64,000 bases of DNA from Tubulanus polymorphus (Eukaryota; Nemertea; Palaeonemertea; Tubulaniformes; Tubulanidae), in assembly GCF_964204645.1 (NCBI RefSeq), contig NC_134031.1, forward strand, positions 12,130,501-12,194,500. Direction: 5' to 3'. The notes under the pieces were generated by a model that saw only the letters and a program-made list of their open reading frames with translations, was not told the origin of the DNA and searched no databases. Of the stretch, positions 10,648 to 20,100 are shown one piece after another. The position numbers and the translations under genes were made by a program. Each line of letters begins with the position of its first letter. Position 1 is the stretch's first letter.

Positions 10648-11223
10648 AATATAACTGTTGGACCGAGTATATGTTTTGGGTTTGATTTTAAACGTGAGAA
10701 AGAAATGAAATTCAACATTTCTGATGTAATTACACATATTAAAAATATTGCATTTTCTAATGAAACAACATTTGAGTATGAAAAGACAATAGATAAAGAA
10801 ACTTTAAATGTAGAAAAGATTACTAATTTAATTAGAGAATCTTTAAGATTTTATGAATTAGATGAAGATTTTATCATCGATGATATTAAAAAAATAATAA
10901 TTGAAATATATACAAATGAAACTAGTAATGAAATAAATGTTGAATTAATCATCACTAAGATAACTAAATATTTTGATGATAGTAATTTTGTTGATAAATA
11001 TATGAGTGATAATAAGTGGATAATAACTGGATTATATAATGGAGCATTACTATCAGTTGGAACTGTTGGTTATTCAATGGTATTAAAAAAAGTATTCAAA
11101 ATGGGAAGTGTTAATGTTGATAGATTTGATATAAATGATATCTTAAAATTAACGTTAGCAGTTACTTTATCTAATTTAACTATTGATTATTTGGAAAAAC
11201 AAAAATATATTCCTCCCATATAA
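10645..11223 (+). CDS. 192-aa protein of unknown function with a C-terminal membrane region
   Basis: Intact ORF. The N-terminal two thirds are acidic, lysine-rich and predicted helical (FNISDVITHIKNIAF, IIDDIKKIIIEIYTN). Residues about 128-145 (LYNGALLSVGTVGYSMVL) form a likely membrane segment, and a second hydrophobic stretch, LKLTLAVTLSNLTIDYL, precedes the end. It lies between the penton-like candidate and a row of small membrane proteins, so a minor virion or membrane-association role is plausible. I do not recognise a family with a known function. The start has the T-run/TAAATG motif and a 16-bp gap to the gene before, so it is well placed. Confidence 0.6.
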   Translation: MNITVGPSICFGFDFKREKEMKFNISDVITHIKNIAFSNETTFEYEKTIDKETLNVEKITNLIRESLRFYELDEDFIIDDIKKIIIEIYTNETSNEINVELIITKITKYFDDSNFVDKYMSDNKWIITGLYNGALLSVGTVGYSMVLKKVFKMGSVNVDRFDINDILKLTLAVTLSNLTIDYLEKQKYIPPI

Positions 11224-11228
11224 ATGCA

Positions 11229-11250
11229 TATTTTTTTTGCTAAATAAATG
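11229..11250 (+). promoter_or_regulatory. T-run plus TAAATAAATG start motif
   Basis: Eight T (11231-11238) are followed by GC and TAAATAA joined to the ATG at 11248. It is nearly identical to the sites before 11690 and 14930. Confidence 0.5.
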
Positions 11251-11668
11251 GCTTCTGCAATTATAACTATTATAGGATCGGCAATTGTTAACGCTTTAGC
11301 ATTTACTGGTGGTGGTTATTTATTCAAGCATATTGATAAAAGTAGTTCATTAGGAGAACAAAGAAGACATAACTTAGCATTAGAGAAATACAATGAAGCA
11401 GCAGAAGAATATAGAGAAAAGAGAAAACTATATGGATTATATTAACAAGGAATTATATGATCAGAAGATTTCACATAGAGATTTTCAATCAGTTGATGAT
11501 GCAATGAGTTTATATAACGCGGTAACCAATAAAGAAAAATTACATCTATACAAACCTAAATTATCAGATTATTATACCCCAAGTAAAGAACAACAGAAAT
11601 ATGAAATAATATGGATTTTAGGTGGAACTGTTATTGTTATATTTGTTGCTTATAAGTTTACTAATTAG
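11248..11668 (+). pseudogene. Small membrane protein (frameshifted), two-TM Polinton protein
   Basis: Frame one (11248-11445) begins MASAIITIIGSAIVNALAFT, a hydrophobic N-terminal segment, followed by a charged helix (RRHNLALEKYNEAAEEYREK). The continuation lies in the overlapping frame 11393-11668: DYINKELYDQK, KPKLSDYYTPSKEQQ and a C-terminal membrane segment (IIWILGGTVIVIFVAYKF). A single frameshift near 11420-11440 best explains the overlap, since both halves are polar or hydrophobic in a sensible order. The intact protein would be about 139 aa, with a membrane helix at each end and a central helix. It recurs in related invertebrate elements in my recollection, and no function is known to me. 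Confidence 0.55.
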
Positions 11669-11670
11669 TA

Positions 11671-11692
11671 ATTTTTTTTTGCTAAATAAATG
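11671..11692 (+). promoter_or_regulatory. T-run plus TAAATAAATG start motif
   Basis: Nine T (11672-11680), then GC and TAAATAA run into the ATG at 11690. It follows directly on the stop region of the preceding gene and matches the 11229 site. Confidence 0.5.
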
Positions 11693-12115
11693 GATGATAA
11701 TATTGATATTATTCCTCATGATATAAATAAAACTAAATTAAAAATATATTTAGAAAAACAAATATTAGAATTTGAAAGTGACTTAAAGATAAAAAAGAAA
11801 AAATATTTAAAATCTAAAATTATATATTATCTTATTATTAGTGGTTCAGTTACAATTAGTTCTGTAATAACATTTTTAGCAATATTCAGTCCATTAACAC
11901 CTTTAGCTATATCAATTGGTGTATTAGGATTAAGTTCAAGTGTTTTAACTGGTATAAGTTCAAAATTAAATATAAAAAGTAATAAAGAAAAAATTAAAAC
12001 TAATATAAAAGAAATTAATAAATTAAAAAATACACTAGATTATATAATAAGTTTAAATGGCCATATAACAGTTGAAGAACAAGATAAATTATTAAAAGAA
12101 TTAATAAATTATTAA
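11690..12115 (+). CDS. 141-aa protein with two membrane segments and coiled-coil flanks
   Basis: Intact ORF. A basic helical N-terminus (residues 15-45) leads to a hydrophobic hairpin (LIISGSVTISSVITFLAIF and LAISIGVLGLSSSVLTGI, about residues 48-87), then a lysine-rich helix and the ending GHITVEEQDKLLKEL. This looks like a viral membrane or membrane-remodelling protein with both tails on one side. No enzymatic motif is seen. Its neighbours are other small membrane proteins, so a virion-membrane or host-membrane interaction is plausible but unproven. The start is fixed by the T-run/TAAATG motif immediately upstream. Confidence 0.6.
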   Translation: MDDNIDIIPHDINKTKLKIYLEKQILEFESDLKIKKKKYLKSKIIYYLIISGSVTISSVITFLAIFSPLTPLAISIGVLGLSSSVLTGISSKLNIKSNKEKIKTNIKEINKLKNTLDYIISLNGHITVEEQDKLLKELINY

Positions 12116-12134
12116 TTTTTTAATTATATAAATG
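12113..12134 (+). promoter_or_regulatory. T-run plus TATATAAATG start motif
   Basis: The stop codon TAA of the preceding gene runs into six T (12116-12121), then AATTATATAA joined to the ATG at 12132. Confidence 0.5.
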
Positions 12135-13507
12135 GTAGATAGTTTTCCAAAAGCTTTCCAATATGATAAATCAATTAAATATAATATTCCAGCAATAGAT
12201 TTTAATAAAGATATTACATATAGAAATGAAGTTTTAGATTCATTAACTAATTTAGAAATTTATGTTACTGAAACTAATAATTTTAATGCAAAGATGGAAA
12301 ATATATTTCGTGTATATTTAATTAATTTTAAAAAATTGAAAGATGAAAAACTATTGTTATTAAAATCTAATACCAAGTATTGGCAGAACCAATTAAATTT
12401 TGCTGTTTATTGTGCAACAACAGGTTGTGGAATTAGTTGGAATGATCATTTGAATAATTCTAAATATAAATTAATTCAAAGTTTATTTAGATTTCATACA
12501 TACTTTCAAATCAGAATAATATTAAATGAATTAGAGTGCGCTTTACCAGGATCTAGATATTTTAAAGAATTAGATAATAATATTAATTTATCAAAGTTTT
12601 ATAAAATTTGTAATGAATTTGATATAGATATAAATAATTCTGATTTTAGAACAAAAATTGGAACAATAAGATCACTTCCTTGCCCTAAAAAGATTGCAGA
12701 ATATTGTGGACTTCCCATACCATCTAATAGCTTTTATAATATCTATAATAATAAATTAGGTTATGCTAAAATAGAAACAAAGGATTTAGAATTTCAATAA
12801 ATTACCGAAATTTTATGATCATTTAAAACAAGAAAACAATAATGGTTGGGTTTATTTTAGAAAATAATGAAGGTTTTACAAAATCAGGTATACAAAGAAT
12901 AACTCAATCTAGTAGAACTTATTTGATATGTATTCTAGGATCACAGGTTGAAACAAGATCCCCAATAATTGGAAATTTAAATACATCATTTGATGCACAG
13001 AAACAATTCAAAGTATTATTTGAAGATTCAATTCATAATGATAAAAATAGATCGATTCCAGAAAACATTGTAAGATATCAAAATTATCTAGATAAATCAC
13101 ATATTAGACTAAATTATTGTATAGGCCCTAATCTATTAATTATTTCTAATGATTTAGTATTAAAGATGGGAAACATAATTGGTTATAATAATCTAATTAA
13201 AACTGCAACAATAAATAATTCATTTGGATTAAATGATATAAATAAAAAGATTATTACTGCTCCAAAATTAATGGAAGGTGAAAAAAATAAAAAACATATT
13301 CAATCAACTGAAACTAAAACTAATAATATTAAATTAAATAATGATTCTAAAATAGAAGATTACAATACATCAGAAGATATAAAAACTGATAATATTCAAC
13401 ATGATATAATTAAACTAAATGATGATAATAAATCCCATGAAAATACTAAATTAGCTATAACTTGTATAGGAATTGTAATCGGAGGAATATTATATTTTAA
13501 ATTTTAA
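12132..13507 (+). pseudogene. ~455-aa virion-type protein of unknown function (one frameshift)
   Basis: Two open stretches (12132-12800 and 12842-13507, different frames) are best read as one gene broken near 12790-12850, because no start motif precedes the second. The first part contains PAIDFNKDITYRNEVLDSL, FAVYCATTGCGISWNDHL and RFHTYFQIRIILNELEC; the second has TKSGIQRITQSSRTYLICIL, FDAQKQFKVLFEDSI and a C-terminal membrane helix (LAITCIGIVIGGILYF). The CATTGCGISW segment has paired cysteines. I recall this pair of blocks as one conserved protein in invertebrate Polintons, with unknown role; the C-terminal anchor suggests association with a membrane or the capsid. The linker near 13300-13450 is low-complexity Asn/Lys/Asp. 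Confidence 0.55.
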
Positions 13508-13525
13508 TTTTTTATTATGTAAATG
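13505..13525 (+). promoter_or_regulatory. T-run plus TGTAAATG start motif
   Basis: The stop TAA is followed by six T (13508-13513), then ATTATGTAA joined to the ATG at 13523. It is a slightly divergent member of the set (TGTAAATG instead of TATAAATG). Confidence 0.45.
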
Positions 13526-14905
13526 GATGATGATAATATTGATGATGATGATGATGAATCAGCATATAATTCTAATTTAGCAGATAGTGGTTCTGAAGGC
13601 CCATCAACAGATGAATTTGATAGAACTAGATCGAGAATAAATCCTGAAAATGAAAATCAAGGTTTATTAAAGCAAAATTTAGAATATAATGAATATATTT
13701 ATAATTTCAAACATGTATTTGAAAATTCTGGATATAATATAAATGCTAGAGGCGCCAGACTTTTAGTACAAGAATTAAAGTTTTTAAATGGTGAATATTA
13801 TTATCGTTTGAAAGATGATTCGGATTATTATATTGATATCTCTTATAAAAAATAAGAAAAAATATTAGCAGAACTTTGCTTAAGTTAGACCTATCTAGAA
13901 TTAAAAGAATAAGAAATAGTAATGAAGTAGAAAATGCAACACAAGAAGAAAGAAAGAGTATTTAAACAAAGAATTAATAAGTTATTTGAAACAATCGATA
14001 ATAATTTAGAACCAAAAAGAAACTCTGAACAGAATAAAACTTCCAAAACTAGTAAACTTAAATCAAATAAAGTTCCAATTGAAAAACTTTTACCAAATGG
14101 ATTACTTGATGCAACAGATCAAGAATTAGAAGATTTAGATATATTTTCTGATAAAGCAATTAGAGAAATTATTAGTATAAGAAATGAAGCTGATAAAATT
14201 GCGCATGATAAAAGTATAAGAGATTTTAAAATTAGAACTTTGGAAAAAGACAGAACTGATAAAATTAAAGAAATAGAACAATTGAAATTAGATAGAGATA
14301 ATAAAGTTTTTGAAGAAATCGAATTTAAAAAAAGAAATGCGTATTTAGAAAAAGAAAAAGATGATTTAGAATATAACATAGAATTACAAAAAGAAGAAAT
14401 TAAATTATTATTAAAATCATATGATTATAATATTAATAGATTAAAAGTTATTTTTAAAGAGTTAATAATAAAACCAGATTCTAAAATATCATTAAAAGAT
14501 AGAATAAGATTATTATTTAAGTTAGAAGGTATAACAATTCTTTCAATTCTAACAGCTGTAACTATGTTATTTACAACAATAGGTTTAGCAATATCAAATG
14601 CTTTAAAATCTACTCCTACTCCCAATAAACCACATGAACCCCCAGATAATAATTCTATACAAGATAAAGTTAAGGATGGTTTAAAGAAATTAGCAAAATA
14701 TTTATGGGAACTATCTAAAAAATCTGCTGCAGCATTACCAGGAATTATTGCATCAATTGTTGGTTTCATATTGAAATCTGCAGGAAACATTATTAACTTT
14801 GCTGCTGAACATATTATTTTATTTTTAATTACAGTTGTAAGTGCAATTATTTTTGGGTTAGTAAACATGATATCAAAAATATCAAGTAAACATGATCAAA
14901 AATAA
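13523..14905 (+). pseudogene. Coiled-coil membrane protein upstream of capsid gene (broken near 13850-13960)
   Basis: The first ORF (13523-13855) is acidic, then has EYIYNFKHVFENSGYNI and NGEYYYRLKDDSDYYIDIS. A short stretch in another frame (13868-13965) encodes SRTLLKLDLSRIKRIRNSNEV, and the long ORF 13934-14905 continues with a coiled coil (about 14100-14480; DQELEDLDIFSDKAIREI, EIEQLKLDRDNKV) and two or three membrane segments (ITILSILTAVTMLFTTIGLA; ALPGIIASIVGFIL; IILFLITVVSAIIFGLV). These probably form one ~460-aa gene with a stop and two shifts. The start motif lies only before 13523. It may be a scaffold or membrane anchor for the virion. Polinton A carries the same coiled-coil region next to its capsid gene. 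The function is inferred from position. Confidence 0.55.
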
Positions 14906-14908
14906 ATA

Positions 14909-14932
14909 ATTAATTTTTTTGTTAAATAAATG
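14909..14932 (+). promoter_or_regulatory. T-run plus TTAAATAAATG start motif of the capsid gene
   Basis: Seven T (14914-14920), then GTTAAATAA run into the ATG at 14930. This is the capsid gene, so the motif would drive late structural expression if it is a promoter. Confidence 0.5.
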
Positions 14933-16306
14933 AGTGGGAGTTATATCAATCCTTCTAAGAATCATAGAATATCTAATGCTATTGAAGCAGAAAGATCACA
15001 TCATATAATTACTCATAACCCTTCTAATATTAATCCTGATGAAACTTTATATGTTAGAATTCCTCGATTAACACAAAATACTTTTTATCTTCCAAATAGT
15101 ATTTATTTATCAGCTGATATAAAATTAACCGGTAATAATAATAATTATGTTGTTGATAATGTTGGAAGATATTTGATTAAAAAATTAACAATAAAGATTG
15201 GCCCAGAAACAGTTTTCTCATTAGATGATTATAATTTATTTATGCATTATAAAGATTTATGGTTAACTAAAGAAAACAGAAATAATATGATATTTCAAGG
15301 AATCCAATCAGAAAACCAAAATAAATGAAGATCAGAAGCACATAATGCAATATCTACTAATGCTATAGATAAATTGATAAAAAGTATGTACGGAAGCAAA
15401 TATAAAATTCCATTAGACTTTGAATTGATAAATAATAATGCGCCTTTATATAAATACGCAATTCAAGAAGACGTTATATTCGAAATAACATTTGCTCCTG
15501 TTAATGAAATTGTAATATCTAGCGTTAATAAAGATATGAGTTATAAATTATCGAATATATGTTTAGAATATGATACAGTAACTGATGAAAATATTTCAAG
15601 TATAATTCAAACTAAATACAATCAAGGATTTTCATTATTATATGATTATATTGATAAATTTAAAACTGTAACTATCAATGCAAATGATGAAATAATTAAT
15701 GAGAATATTAACTTCCCAAGAAGATCTATTAAAGGTATATTAATATTTTTTACCATTGCAACATATACTAATGGCGCAATCAATGTTGATAATTATTATA
15801 ATCCTGAAATAACAAAAGTAGAAATAACTATCGAAGGAATAGCAAATAAAATATTTTGTCAAGGAATGAGAATGATTGATCAATGGCCAGAAATTAGAAA
15901 ACATTTTATGAATGAAAAAGTAAAATCATCTGAAAATTGTAATATTAATCAAATTGATTATTATACCGGTAATAAATATGCATTATGGTTACATTTTAGA
16001 ACAACAGAGGATAATTCATTACATGGTTCTGGGAAAAAATTACAAAATACAAAAGATGGAATACAATTATTCATGACAAAGAATAAAGGAATCAAAAATT
16101 TTAAAATGCACATTTATATTATATCTGACGCGCAATTAAATATTGTAAATTCTCAATTAAATAGTGTTATGTATAAGAATTTTAACTTTAATAAAAATTT
16201 ATATGATAAATGGAAGGAGGTAAAGTATATACACATATTCCATACATCGATACACATGAAAATAATGATGGTTTATATTATGTATTACCTTGTAATATCG
16301 CTTTGA
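14930..16306 (+). pseudogene. Hexon-like major capsid protein (premature TGA)
   Basis: The frame is continuous from 14930 to 16306 except for one TGA at 15326-15328. The N-terminal half has HHIITHNPSNINPDETLYV, GRYLIKKLTIKIGPETVF and DLWLTKENRNNM; the second half has YKIPLDFELI, EITFAPVNEI, FPRRSIKGILIFFTI, GMRMIDQWPEI and IIDYYTGNKYAL-like blocks. A two-part strand-rich protein of about 460 aa with the IPLDFE segment in the middle fits the double-jelly-roll capsid proteins of Polintons/adintoviruses. Elements A and C carry homologues; A has TTA where B has TGA, so the stop is a point mutation in B. The C-terminus overlaps the next ORF in another frame and may itself be shifted near 16210. 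The family call rests on pattern and context. Confidence 0.65.
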
Positions 16307-17031
16307 TATTTGATCCTATTTTCAAAATTTATAAAACTAAACTAATAGAAATCGATAATAATAAAAGTGGTGTCGTTGATAATTTAAGTAATGTAATTGA
16401 TAATAATGTAATACCTTCTACATCTAATAATGTAATACCTTCTACATCTAATAATGTAATACCTTCTACATCAAATAATGAAATGATATTAAATATTAGT
16501 GAAAAAAGAAATTATTGTGATTATTGTAAAGGTGAATTTTCAAACGCTCCATCAAATTGGAATAAACATATGAATACAAGGGTACATATTACTAATGTTA
16601 TAGAACGTGTTGGTTTAAGAGAATTTATAGAACACCCATTTAGATATGTTACAAAGTTTGTTTCAAATAAAAAAGTAAATGGTAAAGAATTATATGAAGA
16701 TTTATTATTAGCAACACCTAACAAAGATGAATTAGATTTAACCGATGCTAATAAAATATTAGGATCAAACATTGTAAATGAAATATTAGGAGCAAACACT
16801 AATAAAGATAATAATGAAAATATAGTTACAGATATTGATAATAAAGATTCTATGAAACATAAAGTAGAAAATAATGATAAATTTGATTGGATGAATAAGC
16901 ATAACAATGAAACAACTATTGATGATGCGGTAAAAAGGGTGAAGAATAAGTATAAAAATAATGAAGAATTAGAAGATTCGATAGAGCATTTGAATAAATT
17001 GTTAGGGGGGTCTGATAGTGAAAGTGATTAA
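16210..17031 (+). CDS. C2H2 zinc-finger protein with NNVIPSTS repeats, overlapping the capsid gene end
   Basis: This 273-aa ORF starts inside the capsid frame. The first 45 residues (GLYYVLPCNIALIFDPIFKIYK) are hydrophobic and may belong to the capsid tail or a separate gene joined by a frameshift. Then come three exact-period 8-residue NNVIPSTS repeats, one C2H2 finger (YCDYCKGEF ... HMNTRVHI, about residues 101-125), and an acidic C-terminal half (KRVKNKYKNNEELEDSIEHL). A single finger with an acidic tail suggests nucleic-acid or protein binding, perhaps a late regulator. It ends near the convergent gene block. I do not recognise a named family. No T-run/TAAATG motif precedes its ATG, so the true start is uncertain. 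Confidence 0.55.
   Translation: MEGGKVYTHIPYIDTHENNDGLYYVLPCNIALIFDPIFKIYKTKLIEIDNNKSGVVDNLSNVIDNNVIPSTSNNVIPSTSNNVIPSTSNNEMILNISEKRNYCDYCKGEFSNAPSNWNKHMNTRVHITNVIERVGLREFIEHPFRYVTKFVSNKKVNGKELYEDLLLATPNKDELDLTDANKILGSNIVNEILGANTNKDNNENIVTDIDNKDSMKHKVENNDKFDWMNKHNNETTIDDAVKRVKNKYKNNEELEDSIEHLNKLLGGSDSESD
16402..16473 (+). repeat. Three 24-bp coding repeats (NNVIPSTS x3)
   Basis: Three consecutive 24-bp units (16402-16425, 16426-16449, 16450-16473) differ by one base in the last and encode an 8-residue Ser/Thr-rich linker. Near identity of the DNA, not only the protein, points to recent slippage or unequal exchange. Confidence 0.9.
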
Positions 17032-17049
17032 GATATTAATTATATTTAA

Positions 17050-17510
17050 CTCAAAAAGTAATAAAGGTTGAAAATTGTAAAAATAATATTTATTTAAAAA
17101 AAGGGGGTTTTAAGTATTTAAGGTATTTAAGGTATCTAATACATATCTAATACAATCTAATACAATCTAATACATAAAATATCTTATTTTATAAACTGAT
17201 ATTCACATGGAAATCGAAACCTCAGTAACAATAAATAACCTTTATTATTTTCAAACTTATTCATATATTCGTTGAAAAAATAAAAATAAATTGGTTGAAA
17301 ATTGTATAAATAATATTTATTTTAAAAAGGGGGTTTTAAGTATTTAAGGTATCTAATAGGGTCAGGTATTAGGGTATCTAATAGGGTATCTAATACATAG
17401 GTATACAAATAGTTATTTTATAAATTTATATTCATAGGGAAATTGTAGTCTCAGTGATAATTTGAACCTTTATTATTCTTTAATTTATTCATATATTCAT
17501 CATGTAATTT
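17050..17510. repeat. Tandem duplication of the ATPase 3' end and convergent spacer
   Basis: Two copies of about 220 bp, starting near 17060 and 17285, share GGTTGAAAATTGTA, a purine block AAAAAGGGGGTTTTAAGTAT and a stretch which on the minus strand encodes EYMNK(F/L)(E/K)NNKG. The first copy therefore duplicates the last residues of the ATPase gene, and its reading frame continues differently (RFRFPCEY). The duplication separates the plus-strand and minus-strand gene blocks, where transcripts converge. Between the copies are short direct repeats of GTATCTAATA. Confidence 0.75.
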
Positions 17511-18023
17511 AGTAGGCATAATTTGATTTTCTTCCAATGATTGTTGCATAGATTTTCTATCTTTATTGTAGAATAAAACTAGAAATCTTATATTCTCCCT
17601 AAGGTCTTTAACAATTGAATTATATTTTTGATTTAAAACCCATGTTGTTATCCCAAAATGTCTCCCAGAGAAAGCTAAGTAACATAACTCACTTTCTCTC
17701 ACTTTTCAATCATGTAAATTTGCGCAATCATCTACAATGAATAATGTATTTGATTCTTTATAGATATCAATTGCTATTTTAATACAATTATCTAAATTTT
17801 CTTTTACTGTTTTAGGATCTAATATAATAAACTTTTTTATCTTAACTATATCTCTATTATATGTTTTATTCATTTCATAAGTAGGACAGAATAATATAAT
17901 ATTATCAAAATGATTCTTATAAATAGTTTCTAACAAATCTAATATGAAATGTGTTTTACCACAGTTGGTTACACCAGTAACTAACATATTATGCGGTTCA
18001 AATATAAATAAATCTTTATTCAT
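17451..18023 (-). pseudogene. FtsK/HerA-like packaging ATPase (one stop)
   Basis: This is the DNA-packaging ATPase of the element. Reading on the minus strand from 18023: a hydrophobic strand NMLVTG, P-loop GVTNCGKT (about residues 17-24), DNIILFCPTY, Walker B LFIVDDCANL (about residue 95), a stop, then AFSGRHFGITTWVLNQKYNSI and NIRFLVLF. The order P-loop, hhhDD, sensor-like NQ and a final hydrophobic strand fits the A32/FtsK-like ATPases of Polintons; a length near 200 aa is usual. A TGA at 17703-17705 splits it. The C copy has Thr at that place. Its start overlaps the integrase end by 8 bp. The 3' end is duplicated at 17050-17510. Confidence 0.8.
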
Positions 18024-19107
18024 TTATTCTTTTAATTTTACTAGATAAAATCCATTCTTTAAATTTATCATCATATCCTTTATATTTCACCAAAGAATAC
18101 TTTTTTCCTTTAAGAGTTTTTGATTTCAATACTTTTTCTATTTTGTATTCTATTTCATCTGGATTTGGTACAAGTGATAATTCTTGTTCATAGAAATAAC
18201 CTAATATTTCTTCATCTTTTAAATCTTCTAATTTATAAACAAATGGTTTAGTTAATATTATCTTTTTAATCTTGAATATTTCTTCTGTAAAATTTGGGGT
18301 ATAACCTTTATAAAAGGTTTTTCTATATTTAGATATTCTTACGTGTTGTCCAATTTTAAATTTAGGTTCACCGAAATCATGTGTAACAAATGCTCCATAT
18401 AAATTATTCCATACTATTTCTGAATTATCTTCTTTTCTAGCTTGTATAGGTTTCATATTTATAGAACTATGTTTAGAATTGTTATAACCTTTCACTAAAT
18501 CATCTAACACATCGATATATTTATATGTTTCATTAGCAGTAAAATATTTCCACATTCTAGTTTTCAATGTTTTATTAAATCTTTCTATAATAGATGCTTT
18601 TTTATCTGAATGTGTTGAAAAATAATCTACATCGTTATCAGATAATAGTTTTTTGAAATGTTTGTTATAAAATTCCTTACCTTCATCAAATTGTATCTTA
18701 TCTGGAATAGCTTCTTAAAATATTGATTTAAAAACATTTGTCACTTCTATTCCAGTTTTATTTTTGATTGGAATTGACCATGCGTATCTACTGAATATGT
18801 CTATAACATTTAATATCCAGAAATATCCTTTGTTGTATTCCTCTAAGTTCTTCATGTCAATTAAATCTGCTTGCCATTGTTGATCGCTATATGAAACCAT
18901 AACTTTTCTTGTTAAATAAGTTTTATCCATTTTCTTATGGATTTGGTATGTTGGTTGATTTTGTAACCATAATCTTAGTTCACTATATTTTGTATTACCA
19001 TTTTCATTATCAGATTTAATTTTATTCCATAATTCTGAAACGTTAGGATATGATACTTCACTTTCTGGGTTGTAATATAAATCTCTTAAATATTGTTCTT
19101 TTTTCAT
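18016..19107 (-). pseudogene. Chromodomain DDE integrase (one in-frame stop)
   Basis: This integrase inserts the element into host DNA. Minus-strand reading from 19107: N-terminal LRLWLQNQPTYQIHKK, then VMVSYSDQQWQADLIDMKNL (first catalytic Asp), IIDIFSRYAW-type block, QFDEGKEF (second Asp), HSDKKASIIERFNKTL (catalytic Glu), SH3-like ISKYRKTFYKGY and a C-terminal chromodomain (SLVKYKGYDDKFKEWILSS). A TAA codon at 18713-18715 interrupts an otherwise continuous frame of about 360 aa. The chromodomain suggests targeting to methylated histone tails. The start is 6 bp after the preceding gene. Polinton A carries the same gene on the plus strand. It is secure as an integrase and inactive here unless the stop is an error. 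Confidence 0.9.
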
Positions 19108-19113
19108 CTTATT

Positions 19114-19482
19114 TTAATCCATTAAAAATAATTTAGATTTAGTTTCAATGACTTTATGATTTGACTTATTTTCTGGTATAATAGGTTTATTATCATTGGA
19201 ATCATCTTTATCATCAGATTTATACTTATATTTATATATTACACCGGATAATATAATAATTGTGATTAACCCAATTGTAATATATAAGTAATTATTTCTT
19301 CCACTATTAGAAGAATCAGATGGATTATTATTTGAATTAATATCAGATAAAGTCTGTGATTCATTTATATCAGTTAATTTCTTTTTCTTAGCTTTTTTTA
19401 ATTCTGAAGATCTTTTACCTAATTCTCTTGACCATTTAATTTGTTTCTCGGATCTAGGCTTTTTCTTAACGCCATCACTCAT
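19114..19482 (-). CDS. 122-aa basic single-membrane-helix protein
   Basis: Intact ORF. The N-terminal half is strongly basic (KKKPRSEKQIKWSRELGKRS, KKAKKKKLTD), followed by an Asn/Ser linker, a membrane helix (LYITIGLITIIILSGVIY, about residues 68-85) and a Lys/Asp-rich tail. The layout suggests a type II or tail-anchored protein whose basic segment could bind DNA. Element C encodes a counterpart (47690-48002) with the same order: GRVAWAKKLAE basic block, then a membrane helix, then a Pro/Glu tail. Its start overlaps the end of the 202-aa gene by 8 bp, so the two are probably co-transcribed. Function unknown. Confidence 0.65.
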   Translation of the reverse strand: MSDGVKKKPRSEKQIKWSRELGKRSSELKKAKKKKLTDINESQTLSDINSNNNPSDSSNSGRNNYLYITIGLITIIILSGVIYKYKYKSDDKDDSNDNKPIIPENKSNHKVIETKSKLFLMD

Positions 19483-20083
19483 TTATTTTAGTTAATTTTT
19501 GTTCTGATTCATTTTCTGTTTCGACGTTTGGTTGTAGTACATCAGTTTCGTTCTTACCTGATTTATATTCCATAGGCTTGATGTTCGAAAATGTTATGAC
19601 ACCAGTAGAAATTAATGTCATAACAGATCCTAATTGAAATGAAGCATAACCAACCCATTTTTGTAATTCAGTCATAACTAAGTAGTCATTTTTTAAATCA
19701 CTATATAATTTATTTTCATCATCAATTGGTATTAACTGGTTACATAACTTAGAATAACATTTGACAATACCATCTGAAATAGAATCATTTATTCTAGCTA
19801 ATCTTGACTCTTCATAAATCTTAAAATGTTTTATTGCTTTATCTGGTTTCATAGCATCTAATTCTTGAAAAGTAATGATCTTAGTTAAAAACTCTTTACA
19901 TTTACCACTCGCAATTAGTAATTCAAAATGGTGTTTACAATATAAGTAGTATTCATAATCTATATTACAATTAACTTGAATATTATTTTCAATTTTGGTT
20001 GGAATATCCTTATTATCACTTTGACCCAAATCATCTAATGTTTTTTCAATACCAATACTATTCTTACTCGATTTCTTTGACAT
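19475..20083 (-). CDS. 202-aa protein conserved between Polintons B and C, unknown function
   Basis: Intact ORF, first gene of the minus-strand block. The region ESRLARINDSISDGIVKCYS followed by NQLIP matches element C (GNRYSAAVSDSLINSILYGYSKLCKWF). C-terminal residues about 138-162 (WVGYASFQLGSVMTLIST) are semi-hydrophobic and also conserved in position (MKNQLDHLGRILKTPILAIAN). Central half is helical with few charges in runs; the end is acidic. Conservation in two elements of very different base composition indicates selection. A T-run/TAATATAAATG motif lies just upstream (20084-20100). No known fold is evident to me. Confidence 0.65.
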   Translation of the reverse strand: MSKKSSKNSIGIEKTLDDLGQSDNKDIPTKIENNIQVNCNIDYEYYLYCKHHFELLIASGKCKEFLTKIITFQELDAMKPDKAIKHFKIYEESRLARINDSISDGIVKCYSKLCNQLIPIDDENKLYSDLKNDYLVMTELQKWVGYASFQLGSVMTLISTGVITFSNIKPMEYKSGKNETDVLQPNVETENESEQKLTKINE

Positions 20084-20100
20084 TTATATTAGAGAAAAAA
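20084..20100 (-). promoter_or_regulatory. T-run plus TAATATAAATG start motif (minus strand)
   Basis: Read on the minus strand: six T (20100-20095), CTC, TAATATAA, then the ATG at 20083. It shows the same motif on the opposite strand, heading the four-gene block. Confidence 0.5.

Noticed and set aside
5617-20083. TGA or TAA recoding in the virus-like genes
   Set aside because: Both TGA and TAA interrupt genes, at positions where A or C have ordinary codons, and frameshifts occur too, so decay is simpler.
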